Assembly (NCBI RefSeq): GCF_002943525.1
Contig: NZ_CP025394.1
Span: 5,270,001-5,334,000 of the forward strand
Length of the DNA stretch: 64,000 nt
Direction of reading: 5' to 3'
Source: Kitasatospora sp. MMS16-BH015
Lineage (GTDB): Bacteria > Actinomycetota > Actinomycetes > Streptomycetales > Streptomycetaceae
The position numbers and the translations under genes are program-made. Under the pieces are notes generated by a model, which saw nothing but the letters and a program-made list of their open reading frames with translations, ran no database searches and had not been told where the DNA came from. This document shows positions 27,627 through 35,693 of this stretch, piece after piece; position 1 is the first letter of the stretch; each line of letters starts with the position of its first letter.

Positions 27627-27877
27627 CGCTGCCGGCCAAGGGGCGGTGCTCGGTGCCCAGCGCGGCGGGCTTCGGCGAGCCGGCGCAGGACCAGCGCCCG
27701 CCGTAGGACGCGGTTCCCGGTGGGGCGCCGGTCGCCGGGGTGGTGGTGTCGGGGCGCGTCGGCCCGGGGCTGGTAGGCGCGCGCAGGATGGGCATGAGGC
27801 CTTCCGGTGGGGCGTGCGGGCGGTGGCGGCCGGGCGTCCCGGGCCGACGGCGGTCGGCCCGGGACGGCTACCGGTGG

Positions 27878-27961
27878 CTACTGGTCGTGGTTCTCGTTGC
27901 CGCCGTCGGCCTCGTGCTGGTTGCCGCCGCTGCCGGTGTTCTCGTTGCCGTTGTCGCTCAT
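27878..27961 (-). CDS. 27-residue Asn/Gly-rich peptide
   Basis: A short gene below usual ORF cut-offs: ATG 27961 with AGAGGA about 8 bases upstream, ending TAG at 27878. The product is MSDNGNENTGSGG, then an NQHEADGG segment, then NENHDQ: no hydrophobic residues besides Met and Ala, acidic overall. It is the first coding sequence on the minus strand after the divergent promoter region, 250 bases ahead of the HATPase-fold gene. It could be a regulatory leader peptide, a peptide signal or a precursor peptide; none of these is shown. The good ribosome site and absence of rare codons argue that it is translated. Confidence 0.55.
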   Translation of the reverse strand: MSDNGNENTGSGGNQHEADGGNENHDQ

Positions 27962-28101
27962 CGTGTGGTTCCTCTCGGTTGTCTCCGCCGTGGCGGAGAT
28001 GGATGGGACCGTGGTGGAGCGGACAACCCGGCGGTGGCCCGAAGCGACCGGGACCGGGGACCTGGTCGCGCCTCGGCGCCGGGCTGTGACACTAAGTCAA
28101 C

Positions 28102-28113
28102 GCGTGATCACGC
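28102..28113. promoter_or_regulatory. Perfect 12-base palindrome, candidate operator
   Basis: GCGTGATCACGC, in the region between the minus-strand peptide/HATPase/murF/APH run and the plus-strand XRE gene. On the minus strand TTGCGT, 15 bases, TAGTGT (about 28116-28090) could be promoter elements overlapping the palindrome. A site for the adjacent XRE regulator is a reasonable guess. Confidence 0.45.
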
Positions 28114-28183
28114 AAGGCAGGTAGGACGTTTCGGAGCGGGCCCGGTCCCGCCGCCCGGACATTTCCCGGGCCTCGGTGCGTGG

Positions 28184-28211
28184 TTGACGCGGTGTCGCGG
28201 AGCTGTACCGT
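28184..28211 (+). promoter_or_regulatory. Promoter candidate for the XRE gene
   Basis: TTGACG (28184-28189), 16-base spacer, TACCGT (28206-28211), followed by a 23-base leader containing GAGGAG before the GTGATG start. A good match to vegetative streptomycete promoters. Confidence 0.55.
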
Positions 28212-28234
28212 CCCGTGTACCGATGTGAGGAGCT

Positions 28235-29545
28235 GTGATGCCCCCGACGCCGAACACGGCCTTAAAGAGCCTGATGGACGAGAACGGGCTCAACGCCCGC
28301 AAGCTCGCGGATTCGCTCAACTCCGCAGAGGAGAGGCTGTTCGGGCAGCCCGGCAACGCCACCGACCGGCAGGTGCGGCGGTGGCTGTCCGGCGAGAGCA
28401 CCAGCCCCCACCTGCACTACCTCGCGGCCATGATGACGGTCTTCAACGTCCCGGCCGACCGGCTCGGCTTCACCCTCACCGACTCCCGCAGACGCCAACT
28501 GGCCGCCCTGGGCGACGGATCTACGCTGGCGGCAGGTACCACCTCCGACCGCCTGGAGTCTGACAGCGTGCTCCGCCGAGAATTCATGATCGCCGCCACC
28601 GGCAACCTCCTGAGCTTCGCGTTCGCGCCGCTCCCGGCCTCGGGCCGGATAGGGATGAGCGACGTCGGGCGCATCCGCGAGAGCGTCGACCGCCTACACG
28701 CCGTCGATGACGCGTACGGCGGCCAGCAGCTCGCCGACATCGCCGAGACCTACGTCGGCCGGATCGAGGACGCGATGGGCCGCTGCCTCTACGGGCCCAA
28801 CGTGGAGAAGGCCCTCTACCAGGTGCTCGGCGAACTCCGCGCCTCCGCCGGCTGGTTCGCCTTCGACAGCGGCGACCAGGACCGGGCCGGGCGCAACTTC
28901 GACGCCGGCCTGCGCGGCGCGCTGCTGGCCGGCGACCGGATGCTCCAGGCCCGGATCTGGTCGTACATGTCGCGCCAGTCCTGGGAGCTGGGCCGGGCGA
29001 TGGAGACGGTGACGATCGCCCGCGCCGCCTTGGAGGCCACCCGCAACGGACGCGACCAGCGGCTCTCTGCGCTGCTGCACGGCCGGATGGCCCTCGGGTA
29101 CGCCGCAGGCGGCGAGGGCGCCCGCTGCGGGGCCTCACTCGCCCGCGCCGAAGCCTGCCTGGACCGGGTTGGTGACGGCGACACCTCGGCGTGGCTGGCC
29201 TTCGTCGGGCCGGGCGAACTGCTCGGCACCGCCGCGATGGCCCACATGGACCTGAACAAGCCCGCTCTGGCCGTCCAGCAGGAAGAACAGGGCATGGCCC
29301 TGCTCGACCCGAAGTTCCGCCGCAACCGCTTCGCCAAGCTGGTCCACCTCTCCGAGTGCCACCTCGGCGCCGGCCGCCCCGAGCAGGCCGCCGACACCGC
29401 CGGGCAGGCCCTGGACCTGTACGAGTCGGTGAACTGCCCCCGCTGGGCGGTCAGGCTCGGCCGGTTCCGCGACGGCTTGGCCGGGCTCGGCCTTCCGGAG
29501 TCGGCCGCCTTCGTAGAACGCTATGACGAGCTGACCACCACCTGA
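28235..29545 (+). CDS. XRE-family regulator with helical repeat C-terminal domain
   Basis: A 436-residue protein common in streptomycetes. The N-terminus (about residues 8-85) holds a Cro/XRE-type HTH (NARKLADSLN, then RQVRRWLSGESTSPHLHYL and ITV-like packing residues). A linker with RREFMIAATGNLL precedes a long all-helical region (about 135-430) of TPR-like pairs, likely a ligand or partner sensor. GTG 28235 and ATG 28238 both fit; GAGGAG lies about 7 bases before. It is divergent from the peptide/HATPase/murF/APH genes and 12 bases ahead of an acetyltransferase, so it probably controls one or both units. Confidence 0.85.
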   Translation: MMPPTPNTALKSLMDENGLNARKLADSLNSAEERLFGQPGNATDRQVRRWLSGESTSPHLHYLAAMMTVFNVPADRLGFTLTDSRRRQLAALGDGSTLAAGTTSDRLESDSVLRREFMIAATGNLLSFAFAPLPASGRIGMSDVGRIRESVDRLHAVDDAYGGQQLADIAETYVGRIEDAMGRCLYGPNVEKALYQVLGELRASAGWFAFDSGDQDRAGRNFDAGLRGALLAGDRMLQARIWSYMSRQSWELGRAMETVTIARAALEATRNGRDQRLSALLHGRMALGYAAGGEGARCGASLARAEACLDRVGDGDTSAWLAFVGPGELLGTAAMAHMDLNKPALAVQQEEQGMALLDPKFRRNRFAKLVHLSECHLGAGRPEQAADTAGQALDLYESVNCPRWAVRLGRFRDGLAGLGLPESAAFVERYDELTTT

Positions 29546-29557
29546 GAGGGACTGCCC

Positions 29558-30103
29558 GTGGATGCCGCGACCCTGACCGTCACCTACTACACCGGAGCGG
29601 ACGTCGAGGCGGTCGAGCACCGGCTGATCGAGGTGTACGCCGAGGTCTACCAGCGCGAGGCCGAAGCCGACCCGTTCTTCACCGTGGAGCGGTTCACCGA
29701 ACGGCTGCGGGCCCACGCCAGCCGGCCCCGCTGGGGATGCGCCTTCGGCGAGGTCGACGGCGAGGCGGTCGGGTACGCGTACGGCTTCGCCCGCACCGCC
29801 GACTACCGGTGGCAGGGCCTGATCACCCCGGCCCCGGCCGAGGACCTGGCGGAGACGGACACCCGCACCTTCGCGCTCTGCGAGGTGATGGTCCGCGCCC
29901 CGTGGCGCGGCACGGGCATCGCCCACACGCTGCACGAGGAACTCATGTCCCATCGGATCGAGGAGCGTTCGCACCTGCTGGTCGAGCAGGACCACCCGAA
30001 GGTCCGGGCCCTGTACGAGCGGTGGGGTTACCAGCTGACAGGGGTCATGCAGCCCTACCCTGACTCGCCCCGCTACGACTCGCTGATCCGCCAGCTGGCC
30101 TGA
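29558..30103 (+). CDS. GNAT family N-acetyltransferase
   Basis: A 181-residue acetyltransferase. CEVMVRAPWRGTGIAHTLHEEL is the acetyl-CoA-binding motif A (R-G-x-G-I/L-A). The C-terminus has LLVEQDHPKVRALYERWGYQ, a typical motif B with the Tyr and Trp. Substrate unknown. It is 12 bases past the XRE gene with GAGAGGG as ribosome site, so the two are one operon. A diverged fragment of a close relative (LLVEPDHPKVRGPYERWGYR) recurs at 55,281-55,367. Confidence 0.85.
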   Translation: MDAATLTVTYYTGADVEAVEHRLIEVYAEVYQREAEADPFFTVERFTERLRAHASRPRWGCAFGEVDGEAVGYAYGFARTADYRWQGLITPAPAEDLAETDTRTFALCEVMVRAPWRGTGIAHTLHEELMSHRIEERSHLLVEQDHPKVRALYERWGYQLTGVMQPYPDSPRYDSLIRQLA

Positions 30104-31140
30104 CCGGCCGGCGCCAGCCGCCGGTCCAACGATATCGAGGCTCTCCGACGAGGCATACGCCAGCCACTGCGCACCCGGGCACGTCGGCTCGGGTGACGGC
30201 CGGACGCGGACGCCCTGCCGGATTCGGCCCCGAGGTCGAAAGCGGCGGCGGGTAGGCCAAGAAGTCGGCGCTGGGCACGAAGAACAGCGGGCCGATGACG
30301 GCAGTGGAGAAGTCGAGGATCCGGTCGAGCGCGGCCTCTGGTGTGCCGAGGAGTATCGGGCTCAGCATTTCCTCGGTAACCGCCGGGGCGCGGCAGTAGC
30401 CAGCGAAGTAGGTGCCGTACTTGCCCCGCCCGACGGTGCCGAGGGGCATGTTGGCCCGCAGGATCTGCTGCTCCTCGCCGTTCGCGTCCAGCATCTGGTT
30501 GACTGCCACGTGTGAGTCCACCGGCTGGTCCGCCTTGCCCAGCTGCACGGCGGACAGCTTGGTGCGGCCGATCACCCGCTACTGCTGCTCGGTGCTCAAT
30601 GTGTCCCAACTCCCCAATTCGTTCGGGTACTTCTGCGTGATCAGGTAGCTGCCCCCGGCGAACGGGCCGTCCTCCGCGTCGACGTACGTGGCCAGTGCGG
30701 CGCGGCGCCCGCCGGGGTTCTCGGTGCCGTCCACGAAGCCGAGCAGGTCGCGCTGGTCGAAGTTGTGTCTCGTCCACCACCCGGGCCGCCCCGGCCAGCC
30801 GGCGGGCGCACAGGCTGGCCAGTTCGAAGCAGAGGTCCATTCGCTCGGCCCGGATGTGCAGGATCACGTCGCCCGGGGAGGCCGGGGCCAGGTGACAGGG
30901 CTCGCGCAGCTCACGGAAGGGATGAAGCCTGGCCGGGCGCGGCCCGCCGTACAGGACTTCCCCGACAGCCGAGTCGATGCCCGCGACGGAGCTCAGCCGC
31001 CGGTCGGGGTGCCGGTAGCCGATCGAGCGCACCAGCCCGTCCAGGTCCGTCAGCAACTCCCGGACAGCCGGCTGGCCGCCGGGCTTCACCGCGAGCACCC
31101 GGACGCCCACGGCCGGCAAGCACTGCCTGCGGTTGGTGCC
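30045..31140 (-). pseudogene. Decayed DyP-type heme peroxidase
   Basis: Three frames together reconstruct a DyP peroxidase. Near 31,130 PQAVLAG, then VLAVKPGGQPAVRELLTDLDGL, LHPFRELREP, ASPGDVILHIRAERMDLCFE and ARVVDET. The frame then shifts near 30,765 and continues FDQRDLLGFVDGTENPGG (the GxxDG motif), YLITQKYPNELGSWDTLSTE. A TAG stops that frame at 30,579-30,581. Downstream come IGRTKLSAVQLGKADQPVDS, HVAVNQ, NMPLG, GTYFAGYCRAPAVTEEMLSP and LDFSTAVIGPLFFVPSADF. At least two frameshifts and one nonsense change are visible. Intact enzymes use H2O2 and are often exported or encapsulin cargo. The open frame of the last part overlaps the 3' end of the acetyltransferase; the true gene end was probably near 30,230. 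Confidence 0.85.
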
Positions 31141-31238
31141 CGATCCGACCGCGCGGCCGGGATCGTTCGTTTCCGTCCCCGGGAGCGCGGGAGTGGGGCA
31201 GGCTTGCTCCTCGACCGAACCGACGTGGGGGGAAACCA

Positions 31239-31379
31239 GTGGCCACGTACGACCCGTTCCGTTCCAAGGAAAGCGCAGCGGAGGCATTCGGCACCACCGC
31301 ACGGAATCTCGCCGACGGCGGGCCGGCCGCAGCTGGCCGGCCCCGTCGGGCTCACGGCCCGGTCGAGGGGGAACGCTGA
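31239..31379 (+). CDS. 46-residue protein translationally coupled to a membrane protein
   Basis: GTG 31239 is preceded by GGGGGGA at about 8 bases; the product begins VATYDPFRSKESAAEAFGTT and is basic and Gly/Ala/Arg-rich at its end. The stop TGA (31377-31379) shares its A with the ATG of the next gene (TGATG), so the two are coupled. No known domain. Good ribosome site and coupling support expression. Confidence 0.55.
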   Translation: MATYDPFRSKESAAEAFGTTARNLADGGPAAAGRPRRAHGPVEGER

Positions 31380-32371
31380 TGGCGGTGGCCCAGGAAGTAG
31401 CCCTGACCGCACCGGTGAGGACACCACGTCCGAGAGGGCGGCTGCGCCGGTGGTGGAGGGTGAAGACGTCAGCGCCTGGAGGACCGGCCGCGCGCAAGCT
31501 CACCCGGGAAGGACAGAGCGCGCTGGACGCGGTCGCGTCGGGGCGCCGGCTGTCGCCGGCCCTGCGGACCGAGATCCGATTCGCGTGCGCGCTCCTGCCG
31601 TGGCACACCTTCATGTCATTCGCCGCGATGCTCCTCGGCGTGGCGTTCTTCCAGGCCGAGATCACCTTCGCCAGGAAGGAAGGTGTCTTCGAGCGGCTGC
31701 TGGCGCTCAAGAGCACGTACTTCGCCGTGCTGGCGGCGCTGCTGCTGTACGTCATGCTCTTCGCCGCTGTGCTGGTCACCCGGCGGCTCACCCACGCGAT
31801 GGTGAGTGGACTGGACGGGAAGTGGGGCTCCTACCGGACGCTGGAGCCCGTTCTGCGCGCACTCTCGGCGTGCGGCTCACCGGATCGCGTCGACGACCTT
31901 CCACGGCTGCTGCGGGCCAGCGAGCGGGCCGTCCGGCAGGCACGCTTCCGGCGGAAGACGCTTCCCCGCCTTTCGCACCGCCAGCGCGCGCTCCGAGACC
32001 ACGCCGGCCGGGTGGTTGCCGCCCTCCGGGCCGCCGAGGCGGGCCTGGACACCTATCCGGACCTCGCTCGGTGCGACCTGGCGGCCAAGCTGCACTCGAT
32101 CGCCGAGGCCTACGTTGAGGGGCGGCTGGGAGCGCTGCTGCCCGCGCCGGACCTCGAGGGCGTCGAGCCTCAGCGCACCTTCGAGACGCTCCGGCTGGGG
32201 GCTCTCGCGGCAACTTACCCCGCACTGGCATGGTCCGCCGGCGCCGTGGGCCTGTCCGGTGACGTACAAGCGCAGACCGTCGTCGTGGGGACGCTGATCG
32301 CCGCCGTCCTGCTGTTCGGCAGAAGGGCCCTCGACGCACTCCGACAGGTCGCCTCGCTGTTCACCCGGTAA
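31379..32371 (+). CDS. Membrane protein of unknown function
   Basis: A 330-residue protein. After a basic N-terminus come two adjacent hydrophobic segments (about residues 78-100, LLPWHTFMSFAAMLLGVAFF, and 115-140, YFAVLAALLLYVMLFAAVLV). A charged helical cytoplasmic domain follows (150-265, with ARFRRKTLPRLSHRQRALRD). A third region (about 280-325) holds LAATYPALAWSAGAVGLSG and VVVGTLIAAVLLFG. ATG 31379 is preceded by GAGGGGGA. No family was recognised. Pairing with a tiny upstream gene by TGATG overlap suggests the two products act together. Confidence 0.65.
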   Translation: MAVAQEVALTAPVRTPRPRGRLRRWWRVKTSAPGGPAARKLTREGQSALDAVASGRRLSPALRTEIRFACALLPWHTFMSFAAMLLGVAFFQAEITFARKEGVFERLLALKSTYFAVLAALLLYVMLFAAVLVTRRLTHAMVSGLDGKWGSYRTLEPVLRALSACGSPDRVDDLPRLLRASERAVRQARFRRKTLPRLSHRQRALRDHAGRVVAALRAAEAGLDTYPDLARCDLAAKLHSIAEAYVEGRLGALLPAPDLEGVEPQRTFETLRLGALAATYPALAWSAGAVGLSGDVQAQTVVVGTLIAAVLLFGRRALDALRQVASLFTR

Positions 32372-32459
32372 GCCCGGAGCGCTTCGCCGAAGCCACGCTC
32401 ACCGCCGCCGGTCTCGCCGAGGAGGAACCGGACGTCGGAGCCAGGGCCGTCGACGACCG

Positions 32460-32702
32460 GTGGGCGGCGGTCCCAGGCCTCTCTCGGGCCGTCTGCTGGT
32501 CGGTGAGGCGGACGTGTACGGCATCGACGCCGGAGCGGCCGGAGCCGAGGAGGCAGCCGTCCACCTCGTCGACCCCGACCTGGATGTGGACGCCGAGTTC
32601 GACGATCCCTCGGACACCGAGCCCCTCGAGGACGCCATCCGCTACACGGAACTCGACCAGGAGCGAGATGCCGCCGTCAGCGACGACAGCGGATACGGGT
32701 GA
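32460..32702 (+). CDS. Short acidic hypothetical protein (possibly a remnant)
   Basis: An 80-residue frame with GTG 32460 and an acidic product (VHLVDPDLDVDAEFDDPSDT, YTELDQERDAAVSDD). Another frame just upstream (SPERFAEATLTAAGLAEEEP) also looks protein-like, so both may be pieces of one older gene broken by a frameshift. No ribosome site or domain is convincing. Confidence 0.3.
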   Translation: MGGGPRPLSGRLLVGEADVYGIDAGAAGAEEAAVHLVDPDLDVDAEFDDPSDTEPLEDAIRYTELDQERDAAVSDDSGYG

Positions 32703-32979
32703 TCGGCACATCGGCACCTGTGTCCGGAGCCGGTCGCCACACCGTGGGCCCGCCGAAGCCACCGACAACGCCCGCAGCCCCGCGCCCGGAGGAGCACCGC
32801 CCGAGCCGGCTGCCCGCCCCGGGGGGGCAGGCCTCCTGCCGACGGGTTCCCTCTCAGGACCGGGGACCGCCACCGTCCCGTACGGCCCGGTCGATACCCG
32901 ACACCCCGGGCCGGACAGGCACCGAAACGCCGGCCGGGGCAGGTAGTGCGACGTCATCCCCCACTACCTGGAGGCCGCC

Positions 32980-33596
32980 ATGGGTCTCACCCCGAGTTCC
33001 GGGGGACGGCAGGGCTTCGACCTGTCCCGCCTGCCGCCGGGCCAGTTCTCCACCGAGGACTTCCCGGTGTCGACCGCCGGGCCCACCCCGGCGGTCGACA
33101 CCGCTACGTGGACCTTCACCCTCGCCACCGAGACCGGCCGGTCCCGCACCTGGGACTGGGAACAGATCATGGCCCTGCCGCAGGAGGAGATCACCACCGA
33201 TCTGCACTGCGTGACCTGCTGGTCGAAGTTCGACACGCGCTGGACGGGCGTCCCCCTGGACGTCTTCCTCGACGATGCCGACACCGCGGCCACTACGTCG
33301 TCGTGCGCAGCCACGACGGCTACACCACCAACCTGCCGCTGGAGGATGTCACCGGACACCGGACACCGGACACCGGACACCGGACCTGGCCCGCGCACCG
33401 CTTCGACGGCTTTCCGCTCGCACATGAGCACGGGGGCCCGATCCGCTTGCTCGTGCTGCACCTCTACCTCTGGAAGTCCGCGAAGTGGGTCACCGCCCTC
33501 GCCCTCACCACGACCGACGAGCCGGGTTTCTGGGAAGCCGCCGGGTACCCCAACTACGGCGACCCGTGGCGCGAACAACGAGCCTGGGACGACTGA
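32980..33596 (+). pseudogene. Frameshifted sulfite-oxidase-fold molybdoenzyme
   Basis: Frame 1 (32,980 to about 33,285) gives FDLSRLPPGQFSTEDFPVST, TWDWEQIMALPQEEITTDLH, CVTCWSKFDTRWTGVPLDVF. Frame 2 (to 33,596) continues YVVVRSHDGYTTNLPLEDVTG, AHRFDGFPLAHEHGGPIRLL, LYLWKSAKWV, EPGFWEAAGYPNYGDPWREQ. Together these are a complete member of the SUOX-fold molybdopterin oxidoreductases, with the Mo-ligand Cys in HCVTCWSKF. One missing base near 33,287 (GCGGCC-ACTAC, expected GCGGCCCAC) breaks it. Sequencing error is possible. A 7-bp repeat has added 7 residues in the second part. ATG 32980 has GGAGG upstream. The gene would need the molybdenum cofactor made by the moeA/moaC/mogA cluster. Confidence 0.8.
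33351..33385. repeat. Five copies of a 7-bp unit inside the SUOX-fold pseudogene
   Basis: ACCGGAC repeated five times without error. Three of the copies (21 bases) add an in-frame TPDTGHR-type insertion between VTG and HRTW-AHRFDG of the reconstructed protein. Gain or loss of one unit would shift the frame. Confidence 0.9.
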
Positions 33597-33823
33597 CCGG
33601 CCCCGTGCTGCGGCCACGCCAGCCGGGGTGCCACCTCGGAGCCACCGCCCGGCGCTTTGAGGAACCCGTCCTCGCCGGCCGGTGCGGGGCAGGGCATCCG
33701 GTGAGGCGGACCGGCAGCCCGTGTCCCGGCGCCCGGCGGAGGGGCGCAGACGCACGGTTCCCGCCCGGCCTGCCGTACCCGGCGCAATCGCGGTCCGAGC
33801 AAGGGGATTCAGGTAAAGCACTT

Positions 33824-35533
33824 GTGTCGGACCTCGGAGAATTCTACGGTGGCGTGAATCGCATGGATGAATTCGAGGGTGCCGTGGATTCTGCTGATGT
33901 AATTTCTTGGGTACGGTCCGTGGTTGGGGTGCAGATCTCCTCCTACCTTCTCGCGTGCTCGGAAGGCGAACTCCAGGAGTTCGCCGAAAGCCGAGCGGAG
34001 TTGTCGCCCGGCCGGATCGCAGTCGTGGCGAACCTCGCCGAACTGCGAGTGAGGATCGCGGCAGACGCTCCCGGCGTCGACGAGGCCCAGGTGGCCCCGC
34101 TCTTCCTCTTCGCATTCTCCGAGGGGAGGACAGTGGCCCGCCGCTTGCACGACGCGGCCGCAGCCACGGAAGCGCCGGAGGCCGTCGTGGCGGACGGTCC
34201 GGCGCAGGTGGCGGATCCGGTGGAGGAGACGGCGGACGAAGTCGTCCGCGAGATCGCACTCGACCTGTACGGGGCGTTCCTCCTGCCGCCGGAGATCCCC
34301 GACGTGCCCGGGCTGGGGTTCAATGGGGCTGTCGTCCGCGGATTCTTCGGCCACCCGGCCAGGGAGCGTCTCGACGACCTGCTGATGCAGGACGCCGCAG
34401 TGGCGAAGGTCTTCGCTGGCCCGGGCGTCAGCGGTTTCGGTCCGGCCGGCTACGTCAGGACGAACGCTGGATCGGGTGGCGAGCTCCACCTGAACGGTCT
34501 GGTCCGAGCCGCGCTCGACCGGGCCTGGGACCACGGCCTGCAACCCCCGGTGCCCACCGGGTTCTCGGCGGCTGCGGCCGACGAGCTCCGCAGCATGCTC
34601 GCGATCCTGCGGAAAGAGAACAAGACCGCGACCGCCCGCGTCCATCTCACCGGCGTCCTCCTGCCCGAAGAATGCGAGCTGGAATTGGCGGAAGTGAGAA
34701 TCAGGGCGACCACCGATAGCGAATACCGGCAAGCCCCTGGAGGGATACGAGGAAAGCTCTCGGGAACGGTCGGCGACGGCGAGCCGGTCGTCATCGACTA
34801 CTCCGGGGACATTGCACTTGAGATCCCCTACCCCTACGTGTTCAACACCAAGCCCCCCAAGAACGACACGGACTTCAGCTGGCTGGAGCAGAACAATCCC
34901 GGTGAGACGATCCAGCAGGTGCTTACTAGGGTCCGGTTCGCGCTGCTGCTGGCCGTGAAGCGGGAGCAGGCGCGAGTGCAGGTCGTCCCGGCCTGGCAGA
35001 TCCTGCGGGATCCTCTCGCCGAGGCTCAGTCGATGACCTGGTGGGACAACAGGAGCACCGGGCTGACACCGATCCGGTTGACCCGGGAAGAGGCCGACGC
35101 GTGGGCCCACTGGTACGGCAGGCTGAAGACCCCGGGCATCGAGAAGATCGACCTCGGCATTCGCAGGGTGCTGCGGGCCCTGTCGGAGCGGCGTGACCCC
35201 GCCGACGTCCTCGTCGACGCCGTCATCGCCTGGGAGAACCTCTTCGGCACCAAGGACGGGGAACCCACCTTCCGCATCACGATGTGCTTGGCGACCCTGC
35301 TGGAGAGCGACGTCGCCGAGCGAGGGGCGCTGAGGACGGAACTGGCGAAGATCTACGATCTCCGCAGCAAGATCGTGCACGGGAGTGCCGACCTCAAGGT
35401 GGCGGACGTGCCCGTGTGCCACCGGGCGCTCGATGTCGCCGTCGACGCGATCAAGGCATTGGTCGATCAGCGTCCGGACATCCTTCGACTGACCGACGGC
35501 GGGCTCAGAAGTGTACGGCTGCTGCTGGAGTGA
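33824..35533 (+). CDS. HEPN-domain protein (ApeA-like candidate defence RNase)
   Basis: A 569-residue protein of unknown family except at the C-terminus. There (about residues 450-560) IAWENLFGTKDGEPTFRITM, LATLLESDVAERGALRTELA and KIYDLRSKIVHGS have the layout of a HEPN domain. Arg514-x4-His519 (RSKIVH) is the HEPN RNase motif. HEPN RNases serve in abortive-infection, toxin-antitoxin and CRISPR systems; ApeA is a HEPN antiphage protein with a similar large N-terminal part. The first 440 residues show no nuclease or ATPase motif. GTG 33824 is chosen but ATG 33863 is possible; ribosome sites are weak. The 5' end is AT-richer than its surroundings, suggesting transfer. It stands alone, converging on a Nudix-like gene. 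Confidence 0.65.
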   Translation: MSDLGEFYGGVNRMDEFEGAVDSADVISWVRSVVGVQISSYLLACSEGELQEFAESRAELSPGRIAVVANLAELRVRIAADAPGVDEAQVAPLFLFAFSEGRTVARRLHDAAAATEAPEAVVADGPAQVADPVEETADEVVREIALDLYGAFLLPPEIPDVPGLGFNGAVVRGFFGHPARERLDDLLMQDAAVAKVFAGPGVSGFGPAGYVRTNAGSGGELHLNGLVRAALDRAWDHGLQPPVPTGFSAAAADELRSMLAILRKENKTATARVHLTGVLLPEECELELAEVRIRATTDSEYRQAPGGIRGKLSGTVGDGEPVVIDYSGDIALEIPYPYVFNTKPPKNDTDFSWLEQNNPGETIQQVLTRVRFALLLAVKREQARVQVVPAWQILRDPLAEAQSMTWWDNRSTGLTPIRLTREEADAWAHWYGRLKTPGIEKIDLGIRRVLRALSERRDPADVLVDAVIAWENLFGTKDGEPTFRITMCLATLLESDVAERGALRTELAKIYDLRSKIVHGSADLKVADVPVCHRALDVAVDAIKALVDQRPDILRLTDGGLRSVRLLLE

Positions 35534-35623
35534 GCCCCACCGGGCGGGCCGGCACCGGGCGGACCGCGCGCCCGGCCGGCCCGACTGTGGTCCTTCGCTG
35601 GCACCCTTGGCTGTCTTCCCCGC

Positions 35624-35654
35624 GGCGCGGACCCGCGGGCCGTGGGTCCGCGCC
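35624..35654. terminator. 11-bp hairpin between convergent genes
   Basis: GGCGCGGACCC (35624-35634), 9-base loop, GGGTCCGCGCC (35644-35654), about 90 bases past the HEPN gene stop and 40 before the end of the opposite gene; probably bidirectional. Confidence 0.75.
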
Positions 35655-35693
35655 GGCCCTGATCCTGTCGGCGGTGCGGTGGCCTCGGCCGGG

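Noticed and set aside
33485..33823. Longer N-terminus for the HEPN protein
   Set aside because: The extended frame overlaps the end of the SUOX pseudogene and is Pro/Arg/Gly-rich, unlike the rest.
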